The translations under genes were made by a program, and so were the position numbers. From CALLMM01 sp964429855 (GTDB lineage: Bacteria > Armatimonadota > Chthonomonadetes > Chthonomonadales > CAJBBX01), in contig CAYSDM010000020.1 in NCBI GenBank assembly GCA_964429855.1, forward strand, positions 1-64,000: 64,000 nt of DNA, given 5' to 3'. The notes under the pieces were generated by a model. That model did not search any database and had not been told where the DNA came from. It was given only the letters and a program-made list of their open reading frames with translations. This document shows positions 1-7,849 of the stretch, piece by piece; position 1 is the stretch's first letter, and every line of letters begins with the position of its first letter.

Positions 1-445
1 GCCGCTGATTCGCGAGAACCTGAAGGTCGTTCGCTGTTTTGTGGACGAGGGACCGCGCATGAAGCGCATTCGCCCGCGCGCCCAGGGAAGGGTCTTCCGA
101 ATCCTCAAGCGCATGTGCCATATCACGGTGGTGGTGGAGGATGTCGCGCCGAAGCCGCGCCCGACCCGTCGGGCGGCTTCCGGACGCCGTTCGCAGCCGG
201 AAGCCGGAGCGCGTCAGGCGCGCGCCGCCGTTGCCGGAGCCGCTGCTGTCGTCACGGCGGAGGCGACGAAAGCCGAAACCGCCGTCGAAGAGACGACCCT
301 GACCGAAGCGGATGTGCAGGCGACCGCCGCCGACCTGACGGCGAAGCTGGAGCAAGAGGACGCGGTGGAGGCGGCAGAGACCGGCACGCCGGAGACCACA
401 GAGAAGACCACCGCTTCGGATACCGAACGCGCAACCGAGAAGTAG
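1..445 (+). CDS. rplV: 50S ribosomal protein L22, 3' part (gene starts before the window)
   Basis: The frame is open from the first bases, so only the C-terminal part of L22 is present. The segment EGPRMKRIRPRAQGR followed by an HITVVVED ending is the conserved end of L22, which lines the peptide exit tunnel. The family normally stops a few residues after this. Here the frame continues for about 95 more codons rich in Ala, Glu and Thr (from roughly nt 150 to 442). This tail keeps the host base composition and runs to a stop 14 nt before rpsC. Its position directly before rpsC matches the standard S10 operon order. Confidence 0.93.
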   Translation, partial: PLIRENLKVVRCFVDEGPRMKRIRPRAQGRVFRILKRMCHITVVVEDVAPKPRPTRRAASGRRSQPEAGARQARAAVAGAAAVVTAEATKAETAVEETTLTEADVQATAADLTAKLEQEDAVEAAETGTPETTEKTTASDTERATEK

Positions 446-459
446 AGGGGGAGAGAGCC

Positions 460-1293
460 TTGGGACAGAAAATCAATCCAATCGGATTTCGGATCGGCGT
501 CATTCGCGACTGGGAGAGCAAGTGGTACCTGGATAAAGGGTATGCGGAGGCGCTGCACGAGGACTACCGAATCCGCCAGTGGGTCAAAAAGCACCATGGC
601 AATGCGGCGATCTCGCGGGTCGAGATCGAGCGTCCCGGCGGTCAGGTCAAGGTGACGATCCATACGGCGAAGCCGGGCATCATCATCGGGCGCGGCGGCA
701 AGGGCGTGGATGATGTGCGCGACCAGTTGAAAAAGCTGACGAACCGCTCTGTGCATGTGAACATTCAGGAGATTCGCCATCCCGACATTGACGCGCAACT
801 CGTGGCGGAATCGATCGCGCAGCAGATCGAAAAGCGTATCGCCTACAAGCGCGCGATGCGTCAGGCGGTGATGCGCTCGATGAAGCTGGGAGTGCGCGGC
901 ATTCGCGTGATGTGCGCCGGTCGCCTGGCAGGCGCGGAGATGGCGCGTCGCGAAGGCACGCGCGAAGGCAAGATTCCGCTGCAGACCCTGCGCGCCGACA
1001 TAGACTACGGCTTCGCCGAGGCGGCGACCACCTACGGAAACATCGGAATCAAGGTGTGGATCTATAAGGGCGACGTTCTGCCCGGACAGACCCGACCGAC
1101 CGAGTCCGAGATCGTCCCCCGCCGGGAAGCGATGCGCGCCGAGCGCGGAGAGCGGGGGGGACGCGGGGGACGCGGCGGCAGCGGCGGCGGTGATCGCGGC
1201 GGTCGTGGTCGCGGCGGTCGTGGTCGCGGTGGACGCGGCGGCAGCGGTGGCGGCGACCGCAGCGGTGGCGGCGACCGCAGCAAAGGAGAGTAA
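460..1293 (+). CDS. rpsC: 30S ribosomal protein S3 with Arg/Gly-rich tail
   Basis: S3 of the small-subunit head, 277 residues. The TTG start at 460 is chosen because it gives the canonical GQKINPIGFRIG N-terminus and has a purine-rich GAGGGGGAGAG ribosome site just upstream. The longer open frame starting at 115 overlaps rplV and lacks S3 features. The KH-domain region with IIIGRGGKG is visible near residues 70-80, and the C-terminal IKVWIYKG strand is intact. After about residue 225 there is a tail of some 50 residues made of RGG, GGRG and SGGGDR units, far longer than in most S3 proteins. The gene sits 14 nt after rplV and 5 nt before rplP. Confidence 0.96.
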   Translation: MGQKINPIGFRIGVIRDWESKWYLDKGYAEALHEDYRIRQWVKKHHGNAAISRVEIERPGGQVKVTIHTAKPGIIIGRGGKGVDDVRDQLKKLTNRSVHVNIQEIRHPDIDAQLVAESIAQQIEKRIAYKRAMRQAVMRSMKLGVRGIRVMCAGRLAGAEMARREGTREGKIPLQTLRADIDYGFAEAATTYGNIGIKVWIYKGDVLPGQTRPTESEIVPRREAMRAERGERGGRGGRGGSGGGDRGGRGRGGRGRGGRGGSGGGDRSGGGDRSKGE

Positions 1294-1298
1294 TCGCC

Positions 1299-1796
1299 AT
1301 GTTGATGCCAAAGAGAGTAAAGTACCGCAAGCAGCACCGGGGCCACCGGCGCGGCAAGGCGCAAGCCGGCAACACGTTCAATTTCGGCGAATACGCTCTG
1401 CAGGCGCTGGAATCGTGCTGGATGACCTCCAACCAGATCGAGGCGGCTCGTATTGCGATGACCCGCCACATTCGGCGTGGAGGAAAGATCTGGATCCGCA
1501 TCTTCCCGGATAAGCCCTTCACCAAGAAGCCTGCCGAGACCCGCATGGGATCGGGCAAGGGGGCGCCGGAGGGCTGGGTCGCGGTGGTCAAGCCGGGACG
1601 GATTCTGTTTGAGATGTCGGGCGTCAATGAGGAGCTAGCGCGGGAAGCGATGCGTCGCGCCGCGCACAAGCTGCCGATTGACGTGAAGTTCGTGACGCGA
1701 AAGCAGTTAGAAGCAGAGGCGCTGGACGCCGTTGAGAACGAGCAGGAGGAGAGCAATGCCGGAGGAGAAGCGGAAGCAGACACTGGAGCGGCTTAG
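1299..1796 (+). CDS. rplP: 50S ribosomal protein L16
   Basis: L16, 165 residues, binds 23S rRNA near the peptidyl transferase centre and the A-site tRNA. The N-terminal PKRVKYRKQHRGHRRG and the internal RMGSGKG motif are the family signatures. The conserved core ends near residue 138, and the last 25 or so residues are an acidic Glu/Ala tail. The end of the gene overlaps the start of rpmC by 41 nt, so the two are probably translationally coupled. Confidence 0.97.
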   Translation: MLMPKRVKYRKQHRGHRRGKAQAGNTFNFGEYALQALESCWMTSNQIEAARIAMTRHIRRGGKIWIRIFPDKPFTKKPAETRMGSGKGAPEGWVAVVKPGRILFEMSGVNEELAREAMRRAAHKLPIDVKFVTRKQLEAEALDAVENEQEESNAGGEAEADTGAA

Positions 1797-2007
1797 AGGG
1801 TTGAGCGATGCGGAGCTGGCGACAGAGTTGAAAAATCTCCGCGCACGGCTCTACAACCTGCGGCGAGATCATGTCTCGCGGCAGTTGGAAAATACCGCGA
1901 CCATTCCGCATACCAAGAAGGAGATCGCCCGGGTGTTGACCATCATCACAGAGCGGGAGATCGTTGCAAAGAGTGCGGCGGAAGAGGCGGCGAAAGGAGC
2001 ACAGTAA
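1756..2007 (+). CDS. rpmC: 50S ribosomal protein L29
   Basis: L29, 83 residues from the ATG at 1756. This start is preferred over an in-frame GTG at 1732 because AGGAGGA lies just upstream and the product then begins at a normal family position. The LSDAELATELKNLRARLYNLR helix and the later TIITERE segment are typical of L29, which sits beside the exit tunnel. The gene starts inside the 3' end of rplP and ends 3 nt before rpsQ. A short Ala-rich end follows the core. Confidence 0.95.
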   Translation: MPEEKRKQTLERLRGLSDAELATELKNLRARLYNLRRDHVSRQLENTATIPHTKKEIARVLTIITEREIVAKSAAEEAAKGAQ

Positions 2008-2010
2008 CGG

Positions 2011-2286
2011 ATGGCGGAGACGAATACAGACCTGCCGAGGGGCCGCCGAAAAACCCGGATAGGACGGGTGGTAAGCGATAAGATGGAGATGACGGTCGTG
2101 GTGGCGGTGGAGACGATGTTCCGACATCCTCTCTATGGCAAGACCATGCGTCGCACCAAGAAGTTCAAGGCGCATGACGCCAACAACGAGTGCGGTATCG
2201 GCGATACCGTTGAGATCATGGAGACACGCCCGATCTCGAAAGAGAAGCGGTGGCGCGTGGTTCAGATCGTAGAAAAAGCGAAATAG
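2011..2286 (+). CDS. rpsQ: 30S ribosomal protein S17
   Basis: S17, 91 residues, a primary 16S rRNA-binding protein with an OB fold. RIGRVVSDKMEMTVVVAVE and the HPLYGK motif followed by a basic KKFKAHD segment are diagnostic. The length is normal. It starts 3 nt after rpmC and is followed by a 90-nt gap before rplN in which I see no strong promoter or terminator. Confidence 0.97.
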   Translation: MAETNTDLPRGRRKTRIGRVVSDKMEMTVVVAVETMFRHPLYGKTMRRTKKFKAHDANNECGIGDTVEIMETRPISKEKRWRVVQIVEKAK

Positions 2287-2376
2287 AATACATGCGATGG
2301 AGTTCGGGAGGCGCGCAGCGGGCGTTTCATCCCCTCGCCTTCTGAATTCGCTGGGCTGTATTCTGGAGAGATAGCC

Positions 2377-2745
2377 ATGATTCGACCCTATACCCGCCTG
2401 CGCGTCGCGGACAACAGCGGCGCGCGCGAAATTCTTTGTGTGCGGGTCATGAAAGGTTCCAACGCGAAAGATGCGCGTGTGGGCGATGTGATCGTGGGAG
2501 TCGTCAAGTCGGCGACCCCCGGTCAGCAGGTCAAGAAGAGCGAAGTGGTGAAGGCGGTGATCGTGCGCACCAAGCAGCCGATTCGCCGCGCGGACGGCTC
2601 TGCGCTTCGCTTCGATGATAACGCCTGCGTGGTGATAACCAATGCGCTGGAGCCGCGCGGAACCCGCGTGTTCGGCCCGGTGGCGCGTGAACTGCGCGAC
2701 CGCAACTTTATGAGAATTATCTCGCTGGCGCCGGAGGTGCTGTAA
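2377..2745 (+). CDS. rplN: 50S ribosomal protein L14
   Basis: L14, 122 residues, the usual length. The N-terminus MIRPYTRLRVADNSGARE and the GDVIVGVVKSA stretch are strongly conserved in L14, which forms an inter-subunit bridge. The stop codon shares one base with the start of rplX (TAATG), a sign of translational coupling. Confidence 0.98.
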   Translation: MIRPYTRLRVADNSGAREILCVRVMKGSNAKDARVGDVIVGVVKSATPGQQVKKSEVVKAVIVRTKQPIRRADGSALRFDDNACVVITNALEPRGTRVFGPVARELRDRNFMRIISLAPEVL

Positions 2746-3164
2746 TGGCAGATAAGTTAAAACCGGCGGAGTACCCGGTCAAACTACGCATCCGGAAGGG
2801 CGACACGGTCATGGTCATCTCCGGCAAAGATGGTCCCCAGGGACAGCAGCCGGGGAAGACAGGCAAGGTCCTGCGCGCCTTCCCGCAGATCAACAAGCTC
2901 CTGGTTGAGGGCGTGAATATCATCATCAAGCATCAGAAGGCGCGTCAGACCGGTCGTCCGGGACGCGGCGGCGTGCGGCAGATGCAGGAGGGCGGGCGCA
3001 TCTCCAAGCCAGCCCCGCTCCATGCCTCCAAAGTCATGCTGGTCTGCCCCAACTGTAACAAGCCGACGCGCGTGGGCTACGCCTTTCGTGAAGGAGAGGA
3101 GAAGCTCTCCGCGCGCAAATATCGCGTCTGCAAGCGGCGCGACTGCGGAAAACCGATTGACTAG
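2745..3164 (+). CDS. rplX: 50S ribosomal protein L24 (zinc-ribbon form)
   Basis: L24, 139 residues, an early assembly initiator that binds the 5' part of 23S rRNA. The KOW segment IRKGDTVMVISGKDGPQG is present, with a short Gln/Pro insertion in the loop after it. Two cysteine pairs, CPNC near residue 104 and CKRRDC near residue 129, suggest a C+ zinc-binding form. This is longer than the common length of about 105 residues because of the loop insertion and the extended C-terminus. The start overlaps the rplN stop. Confidence 0.95.
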   Translation: MADKLKPAEYPVKLRIRKGDTVMVISGKDGPQGQQPGKTGKVLRAFPQINKLLVEGVNIIIKHQKARQTGRPGRGGVRQMQEGGRISKPAPLHASKVMLVCPNCNKPTRVGYAFREGEEKLSARKYRVCKRRDCGKPID

Positions 3165-3238
3165 AGGGGGAGTCGCGCACTCCGAGAAGCCGGTGGCGGT
3201 TTCTGATGGAGATCGTGATCTTTGACGGGAGAGAGAGC

Positions 3239-3790
3239 ATGGCTCGACTGAAGGAAGCATATAAGACGAAAATCGTGCCCGGTCTGCTGAAGCAGTTCGA
3301 ATACGGCAACATCATGCAGGTTCCCAGGCTGGAGAAGATCGTGTTGAACATGGGCGTGGGGCAAGCCGGCCAGACCGGCGGCGACTCCAAGCTGCTGGAC
3401 AACGCGATGCGCGACATGGCAATCGTGTCCGGTCAGAAGCCGTCCGTGAGCCGCGCCAGGAAGTCGGTATCGAACTTCAAGATTCGGGCCGGCGCGCGGG
3501 TCGGGTGCAAGGTGACCCTGCGGGGCGAACGCATGTACGAGTTTCTGGATCGCCTGATCTCCATCGCGCTGCCGCGCGTGCGAGACTTTCAGGGCATCAA
3601 TCCGAACTCGTTCGATGGACGCGGCAATTTCGCGATGGGAGTGAAAGAGCAACTGATCTTCCCGGAGATTGACTACGATAAGATTGACAAGGTGCGCGGA
3701 ATGGACATCATCATCTGCACCACCGCGAGGACGGATGAAGAGGCGCGCGCATTGCTCAAAGCGTTTGGGATGCCGTTCAGAGAGAAGTAG
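3239..3790 (+). CDS. rplE: 50S ribosomal protein L5
   Basis: L5, 183 residues from the ATG at 3239, is part of the central protuberance and contacts 5S rRNA and P-site tRNA. The upstream in-frame ATG at 3206 is rejected because family members start at MARLKE and GGGAGAGAG lies just before 3239. The motifs VPRLEKIVLNMGVG, the later RKSVSNFKIR and the final DEEARALLKAFGMPF are conserved. The usual next gene is rpsN/rpsZ, but here an EF-G paralogue is inserted after a 91-nt gap. Confidence 0.97.
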   Translation: MARLKEAYKTKIVPGLLKQFEYGNIMQVPRLEKIVLNMGVGQAGQTGGDSKLLDNAMRDMAIVSGQKPSVSRARKSVSNFKIRAGARVGCKVTLRGERMYEFLDRLISIALPRVRDFQGINPNSFDGRGNFAMGVKEQLIFPEIDYDKIDKVRGMDIIICTTARTDEEARALLKAFGMPFREK

Positions 3791-3881
3791 GGGCGTGACG
3801 CGCGAGGATGAGAGGGGGTACGGAAGACGATTCTGAACAGAGCCTCTCTCCAATCAATCACCTATTCAAGGACGGGGAGCG

Positions 3882-5957
3882 ATGAAAAAGTATGGCGTAG
3901 ATGCCATTCGCAATATCGGGCTTTTTGGTCATCAGGGGGCTGGCAAGACCTCGCTGGCTGAGGCGATGCTGTTTGTTTCCGGAGGGATAGACCGACAGGG
4001 ACGCACGGACGACGGAACCGCGACGACGGACTTCGACCCGGAGGAGATCCGACGCAGGATAAGCATCAATATCGGACTGGCTCCCTGTGAGTGGCAGGAC
4101 CGAAAGGTCAATGTGCTGGATGTTCCGGGCTACCTGGATTTTCAGGGAGAAGTGCGAAGCGCCCTGCGAGTGGTGGATGCGGCGGTGCTGGTGACCCCGG
4201 CGCAGTCCGATCTGGAGGTGGGCTTTGAGATCGCCTGGGAGCAGGCGTCGGTACTCAATCGCCCCCGCGCCGTGTTTGTCAACCGAATGGATCGCGAGAA
4301 CGCCGACTTTTTCCAGGTTGTGGAGCGGCTTCGCGCTCTCTACGGAAATGCGATCGCTCCCGTTCAGATTCCCATCGGGCAGGCGGAGAGCTTCACCGGT
4401 ATCGTGGACCTGATCCACATGAAAGCCTACACGGGCGTCGGACGCGAGTTCACCGAGATCCCGATCCCGAATGACCTGTCGGAGGTGGTGCAGAAGTATC
4501 GCGAAATGCTTGTGGAATCGGCGGCGGAAGGCGATGACACGCTGATCGAGAAGTATTTTGAAGAGGGAACCCTCAGCGACGAAGAGGTGATTCACGGGCT
4601 GCATGAGGGGATTGACGCTGCGAAGGTGGTTCCGGTGATGTGCGGCTCCGCGACCCGCAATATGGGCGCGGCGGCGCTGCTGAACCTGATCGTGGAGGCG
4701 TTCCCGAATCCAACCGAGGCGCACGCGGCGCACGGTAAGACGCCTGACGGGAAAGAGGCGACGCGCAAGGCATCGGAGTCCGAGCCGTTCAGCGCCCTGG
4801 TTTTCAAGACCCTTGCCGACCCGTTCGTGGGTCAGTTGACCTACTTCCGGGTCTTCTCCGGCTCGGTGAAGTCCGATTCGCGGATATGGAATGCCAACTC
4901 CGGCAACGAGGAGCGCGTCGGTCAGCTATACACCGTCAAGGGCAAGACGCAGGAGGCGGCCAGCGAGATCGGAACGGGAGACATCGGGGCGGTCGCCAAA
5001 CTGACTCATACCCATACCGGCGAGACGCTGTGCGATCCGGCGAAGCCGATTGTGATTGATCCGGTGCAGTTCCCGAAACCGATCTATGAGGTCGCCATCG
5101 TTCCAAAGACGAAGGTGGATGAGGATAAGCTGGGGCCCGCGCTGCAGAGGGTGACGGGCGAAGACCCCAGTTTTACCTTCCGCCGAGACCCGGAGACAGG
5201 GCAGACCGTCATGAGCGGCATGGGCGAGACCCACCTGAATATCGTGGTGGAGAAGCTCAAGAAGTTCGGCGCGAACGTGGAGAGCGTGCCGTTGCGCGTT
5301 CCCTATCGCGAGACCATTCAGAGCAAGGCGGAGGGGCAGGGCAAACACAAGAAACAGACGGGAGGGCGCGGACAGTACGGCGACTGCCATATTCGCCTGG
5401 AGCCGCTGCCGCGCGGAACCGGTTTTGAATTTGTGGATGCCATCGTGGGAGGAGCGATTCCTCGCCAGTATATTCCGGCGGTCGAAAAGGGCGTGATAGA
5501 GGCGATGTCCACCGGAGTTCTGTCCGGGCATCCGGTGGTGGATGTGCGCTGCACCTGTTACGACGGCTCCTATCACGATGTGGACTCCTCGGAAGCCGCC
5601 TTCAAAATGGCGGGTATCCTGGCGTTCAACTCCGTTGCCATGAAGGCGTCGCCGGTGATTCTGGAGCCGGTGGTCACCGTCTCGGTGGTGGTTCCGGAAG
5701 ATATGATGGGCGATGTGATGAGCGACCTGTCCGGCAAGCGGGGACGCATCGCGGGAACGGAATCGCTCGGACACGGACGGATGCGGATCAAGGCGATGGT
5801 TCCGCAGGGCGAGATGCTGCGCTACGCGATTGACCTGCGCTCCATCTCGCGGGGGCGCGGCACGTTCGAAGTCGAGCCGTCGCACTATGAAGAGGTTCCG
5901 GCGCATATCGCGCAGCAGATTATCGCCGAGTATCAGAAGAGTCGGGAAGAACACTAG
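3882..5957 (+). CDS. EF-G2-type translational GTPase (elongation factor G-like)
   Basis: A 691-residue five-domain EF-G-like GTPase. The P-loop GHQGAGKTSL is at residues 16-25, the G3 element reads DVPGYLDF instead of DTPGHVDF, and the G4 element reads NRMD instead of NKxD. The switch I segment RRISINIG replaces the RGITI of canonical EF-G, which is typical of the EF-G2 paralogue group. Domain IV keeps the GGRGQYGD segment and a tip loop with SYHDVDSSEAAF. It probably acts on ribosomes, but whether it translocates, recycles or does something else cannot be told from sequence. A purine-rich GGGGAG precedes the ATG. Its place between rplE and rpsZ, with gaps of 91 and 146 nt, is unusual. No canonical fusA is in the window. 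Confidence 0.9.
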   Translation: MKKYGVDAIRNIGLFGHQGAGKTSLAEAMLFVSGGIDRQGRTDDGTATTDFDPEEIRRRISINIGLAPCEWQDRKVNVLDVPGYLDFQGEVRSALRVVDAAVLVTPAQSDLEVGFEIAWEQASVLNRPRAVFVNRMDRENADFFQVVERLRALYGNAIAPVQIPIGQAESFTGIVDLIHMKAYTGVGREFTEIPIPNDLSEVVQKYREMLVESAAEGDDTLIEKYFEEGTLSDEEVIHGLHEGIDAAKVVPVMCGSATRNMGAAALLNLIVEAFPNPTEAHAAHGKTPDGKEATRKASESEPFSALVFKTLADPFVGQLTYFRVFSGSVKSDSRIWNANSGNEERVGQLYTVKGKTQEAASEIGTGDIGAVAKLTHTHTGETLCDPAKPIVIDPVQFPKPIYEVAIVPKTKVDEDKLGPALQRVTGEDPSFTFRRDPETGQTVMSGMGETHLNIVVEKLKKFGANVESVPLRVPYRETIQSKAEGQGKHKKQTGGRGQYGDCHIRLEPLPRGTGFEFVDAIVGGAIPRQYIPAVEKGVIEAMSTGVLSGHPVVDVRCTCYDGSYHDVDSSEAAFKMAGILAFNSVAMKASPVILEPVVTVSVVVPEDMMGDVMSDLSGKRGRIAGTESLGHGRMRIKAMVPQGEMLRYAIDLRSISRGRGTFEVEPSHYEEVPAHIAQQIIAEYQKSREEH

Positions 5958-6103
5958 TTCGCCTTCACGGTAGAAGGAGCGCTTATTCGATCACCATCGA
6001 AGACGCGCCGACGTATCTCTATGATCCTCTTCCTCTTCGGGAGAGGGCACATCCAGCGTTACCAGCCACGCGAGTACCGTGGCTCCGACGGGAGGAAACA
6101 CCT

Positions 6104-6289
6104 TTGGCAAAGCAATGCCTGATTGAGAAGGTCAAACGAAAACCGAAGTTCGCCGTCCGCGCCTATACGCGCTGCAATGTCTGCGGGAGAGCGCGCGGCG
6201 TGTTCCGCAAATTTGGTCTGTGTCGAATCTGCTTCCGCGAGATGGCGCATAAGGGACTGATCCCCGGCGTCACCAAGTCGAGCTGGTAG
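6104..6289 (+). CDS. rpsZ: 30S ribosomal protein S14 type Z (zinc-binding)
   Basis: A 61-residue S14 of the short C+ type, with a zinc site formed by CNVC near residue 24 and CRIC near residue 40. It ends in the typical GLIPGVTKSSW. The start is TTG at 6104, with GGAGGA about 8 nt upstream. The 146 nt upstream contains a 7-bp hairpin (AGCCACG/CGTGGCT, about 6064-6084) just before the ribosome site. It is followed after 11 nt by rpsH. Confidence 0.97.
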   Translation: MAKQCLIEKVKRKPKFAVRAYTRCNVCGRARGVFRKFGLCRICFREMAHKGLIPGVTKSSW

Positions 6290-6300
6290 GAGGAGAGGAA

Positions 6301-6702
6301 ATGGCTTATACGACCGATCCGATTGCCGACCTGTTGACGCGAATCCGCAATGCCAACAGCGCCAGCCACGATTCCCTGGAGATCAGCGGCAGCAAGATAA
6401 AACTGGAGATCGTGAAGATTCTGCAGGCAGAGGGGTTCATCAAAGGGCATGAGGTGATTAAAGACCCCAAGCAAGACCGCATCAAGATATACCTGCGCTA
6501 CGGTCCCAAGCGCGAGCGCGTGATTACCAACCTGAAGCGAGTCAGCAAGCCAGGACTGCGGGTCTACGCTGGCAAGGACAACCTGCCGCGCGTTCTGCGA
6601 GGGCTGGGCATCGCTATCATCTCCACATCGCAGGGCGTCATGACCGACAAAGCAGCGCGCCGTAAAGGGATTGGCGGCGAAGTCCTCTGCTTTGTCTACT
6701 GA
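6301..6702 (+). CDS. rpsH: 30S ribosomal protein S8
   Basis: S8, 133 residues, normal length. It starts with DPIADLLTRIRNAN and ends with the conserved GIGGEVLCFVY. S8 binds the central domain of 16S rRNA and in other bacteria can repress spc operon translation. AGGAGAGG precedes the ATG closely. It lies 21 nt before rplF. Confidence 0.98.
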   Translation: MAYTTDPIADLLTRIRNANSASHDSLEISGSKIKLEIVKILQAEGFIKGHEVIKDPKQDRIKIYLRYGPKRERVITNLKRVSKPGLRVYAGKDNLPRVLRGLGIAIISTSQGVMTDKAARRKGIGGEVLCFVY

Positions 6703-6723
6703 TCGAGGCACAAGGAGCTAGCT

Positions 6724-7308
6724 ATGTCACGTATAGGCAAACGCCCTATCCCGCTGCCGAAAGGCGTGGAGATAAAGGTCGGGACGGGAGAGATCACAGT
6801 GAAGGGCCCCAAAGGAACCCTGACCAAGCCGATCCACCCGGAGATGATCGTGGAGCAGACCGCCGACACTCTGGAGATCAAGCGACCGTCCGACAGCAAA
6901 GAGCATCGCTCGCTGCATGGACTGACCCGCACCCTCATCGCCAACATGGTGGAGGGAGTCACCAACGGATATGCGCGCACGCTGGAGGTCTACGGCGTCG
7001 GCTACCGAACCGCGCTGAACGGCAAAAATCTGGCGCTGACGGTCGGCTTCTCGCACGGCATCGAACTGGCTCCCCCGCCCGGAATCGAGTTTGAGGCGGG
7101 AACCGAACAGCAGTCCCGCACCCCCTTCCTGATCGTCAAGGGGATAGACAAGCAGTTGGTCGGTCAGATAGCCGCACAGATTCGCCGCCTGCGAAAGCCG
7201 GAACCCTACAAGGGCAAAGGCATCCGCTATCGCGGTGAGCAGATCCGCCGCAAAGCCGGAAAAGCCGGAAAAGCGGGCGGCAAGGGCGGCAAAGGCGGCA
7301 AGAAGTAG
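6724..7308 (+). CDS. rplF: 50S ribosomal protein L6 with Lys/Gly tail
   Basis: L6, 194 residues, near the sarcin-ricin loop. MSRIGKRPIPLPKGV at the start and EPYKGKGIRYRGE near the end are family hallmarks. The core ends around residue 175 and is followed by a repeated Lys/Gly/Ala tail (KAGKAGKAGG, GGKGGKK). This tail is not part of the normal fold and resembles the tails on S3 and IF-1 in the same operon. The stop codon forms the base of a strong hairpin. Confidence 0.97.
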   Translation: MSRIGKRPIPLPKGVEIKVGTGEITVKGPKGTLTKPIHPEMIVEQTADTLEIKRPSDSKEHRSLHGLTRTLIANMVEGVTNGYARTLEVYGVGYRTALNGKNLALTVGFSHGIELAPPPGIEFEAGTEQQSRTPFLIVKGIDKQLVGQIAAQIRRLRKPEPYKGKGIRYRGEQIRRKAGKAGKAGGKGGKGGKK

Positions 7309-7337
7309 CAGAACTGGCGCTCTGCGCCGGTTCCTGC
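7308..7337 (+). terminator. Hairpin after rplF (attenuator-like)
   Basis: A 13-bp stem with one mismatch and one G-T pair (arms 7308-7320 and 7325-7337) and a short TCTG-side loop begins at the rplF stop codon. No long T run follows, so it may be an attenuator, a processing site or an mRNA-stabilising structure rather than a full terminator. It lies just before a promoter-like sequence. Confidence 0.5.
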
Positions 7338-7340
7338 ACC

Positions 7341-7369
7341 TTGCAATTGCCTTTTACCACAGGTATACT
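7341..7369 (+). promoter_or_regulatory. Putative sigma-70 promoter inside the spc operon, before rplR
   Basis: TTGCAA at 7341-7346 and TATACT at 7364-7369 are separated by exactly 17 bp. This lies in the 127-nt rplF-rplR gap and would give a leader of about 60 nt. It could allow rplR and later genes to be expressed separately from the upstream genes. Confidence 0.65.
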
Positions 7370-7435
7370 ATACATTCGCGCCTCCTGAAGGCGAGCGTGC
7401 CGACAGGTCGGAAATCTGTCGGCGAGGGGTTGAAT

Positions 7436-7795
7436 ATGGATAAGAAGCATGAGCTGCGCCTGAAGCGGCATCGCCGCGTGCGCGCAAAAGTCTTCGGGAC
7501 GGCGGAGAGGCCGCGCCTGAATGTGTTTCGCAGCCTGAAACACATCTACGTGCAGTTGATTGATGATGATGCCGGGCATACGCTGGCGTCGGCTTCCACG
7601 GTAGAGGAGAGCTTCCGCACAACGGGGACGACCGGCGGCAACATTGAGGCAGCCAGAGCGGTCGGAGCGAAGATTGCCGAGCGCGCAAAGGACAAAGGGA
7701 TCACGCAGGTCGTGTTCGACCGGGGCGGTTTTCGCTATCACGGGCGTATTAAAAACCTTGCCGACGCCGCGCGCGAGGGCGGTCTGGAGTTTTAA
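7436..7795 (+). CDS. rplR: 50S ribosomal protein L18
   Basis: L18, 119 residues from the ATG at 7436, binds 5S rRNA. The longer open frame from 7235 overlaps rplF and is not supported. GCGAGGGG lies shortly upstream. The core includes RLNVFRSLKHIYVQLIDD and ends with VVFDRGGFRYHGRIKNLADAAREGGLEF, of which the FDRGGFxYHG part is diagnostic. It follows the putative internal promoter and precedes rpsE by 54 nt. Confidence 0.97.
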   Translation: MDKKHELRLKRHRRVRAKVFGTAERPRLNVFRSLKHIYVQLIDDDAGHTLASASTVEESFRTTGTTGGNIEAARAVGAKIAERAKDKGITQVVFDRGGFRYHGRIKNLADAAREGGLEF

Positions 7796-7849
7796 GATTC
7801 GGGCAGACCGCGCCGCCATCCGGACCGGTTCCCGATCAAGGAGATATTC

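Noticed and set aside
214..1311. Long antisense frame over rpsC and rplV
   Set aside because: Ala/Thr/Ser low-complexity text produced by the repetitive S3 and L22 tails on the other strand.
3882..5957. Canonical fusA
   Set aside because: Switch I and G3/G4 motifs differ from EF-G (RRISINIG, DVPGYLDF, NRMD) and match the EF-G2 paralogue type.
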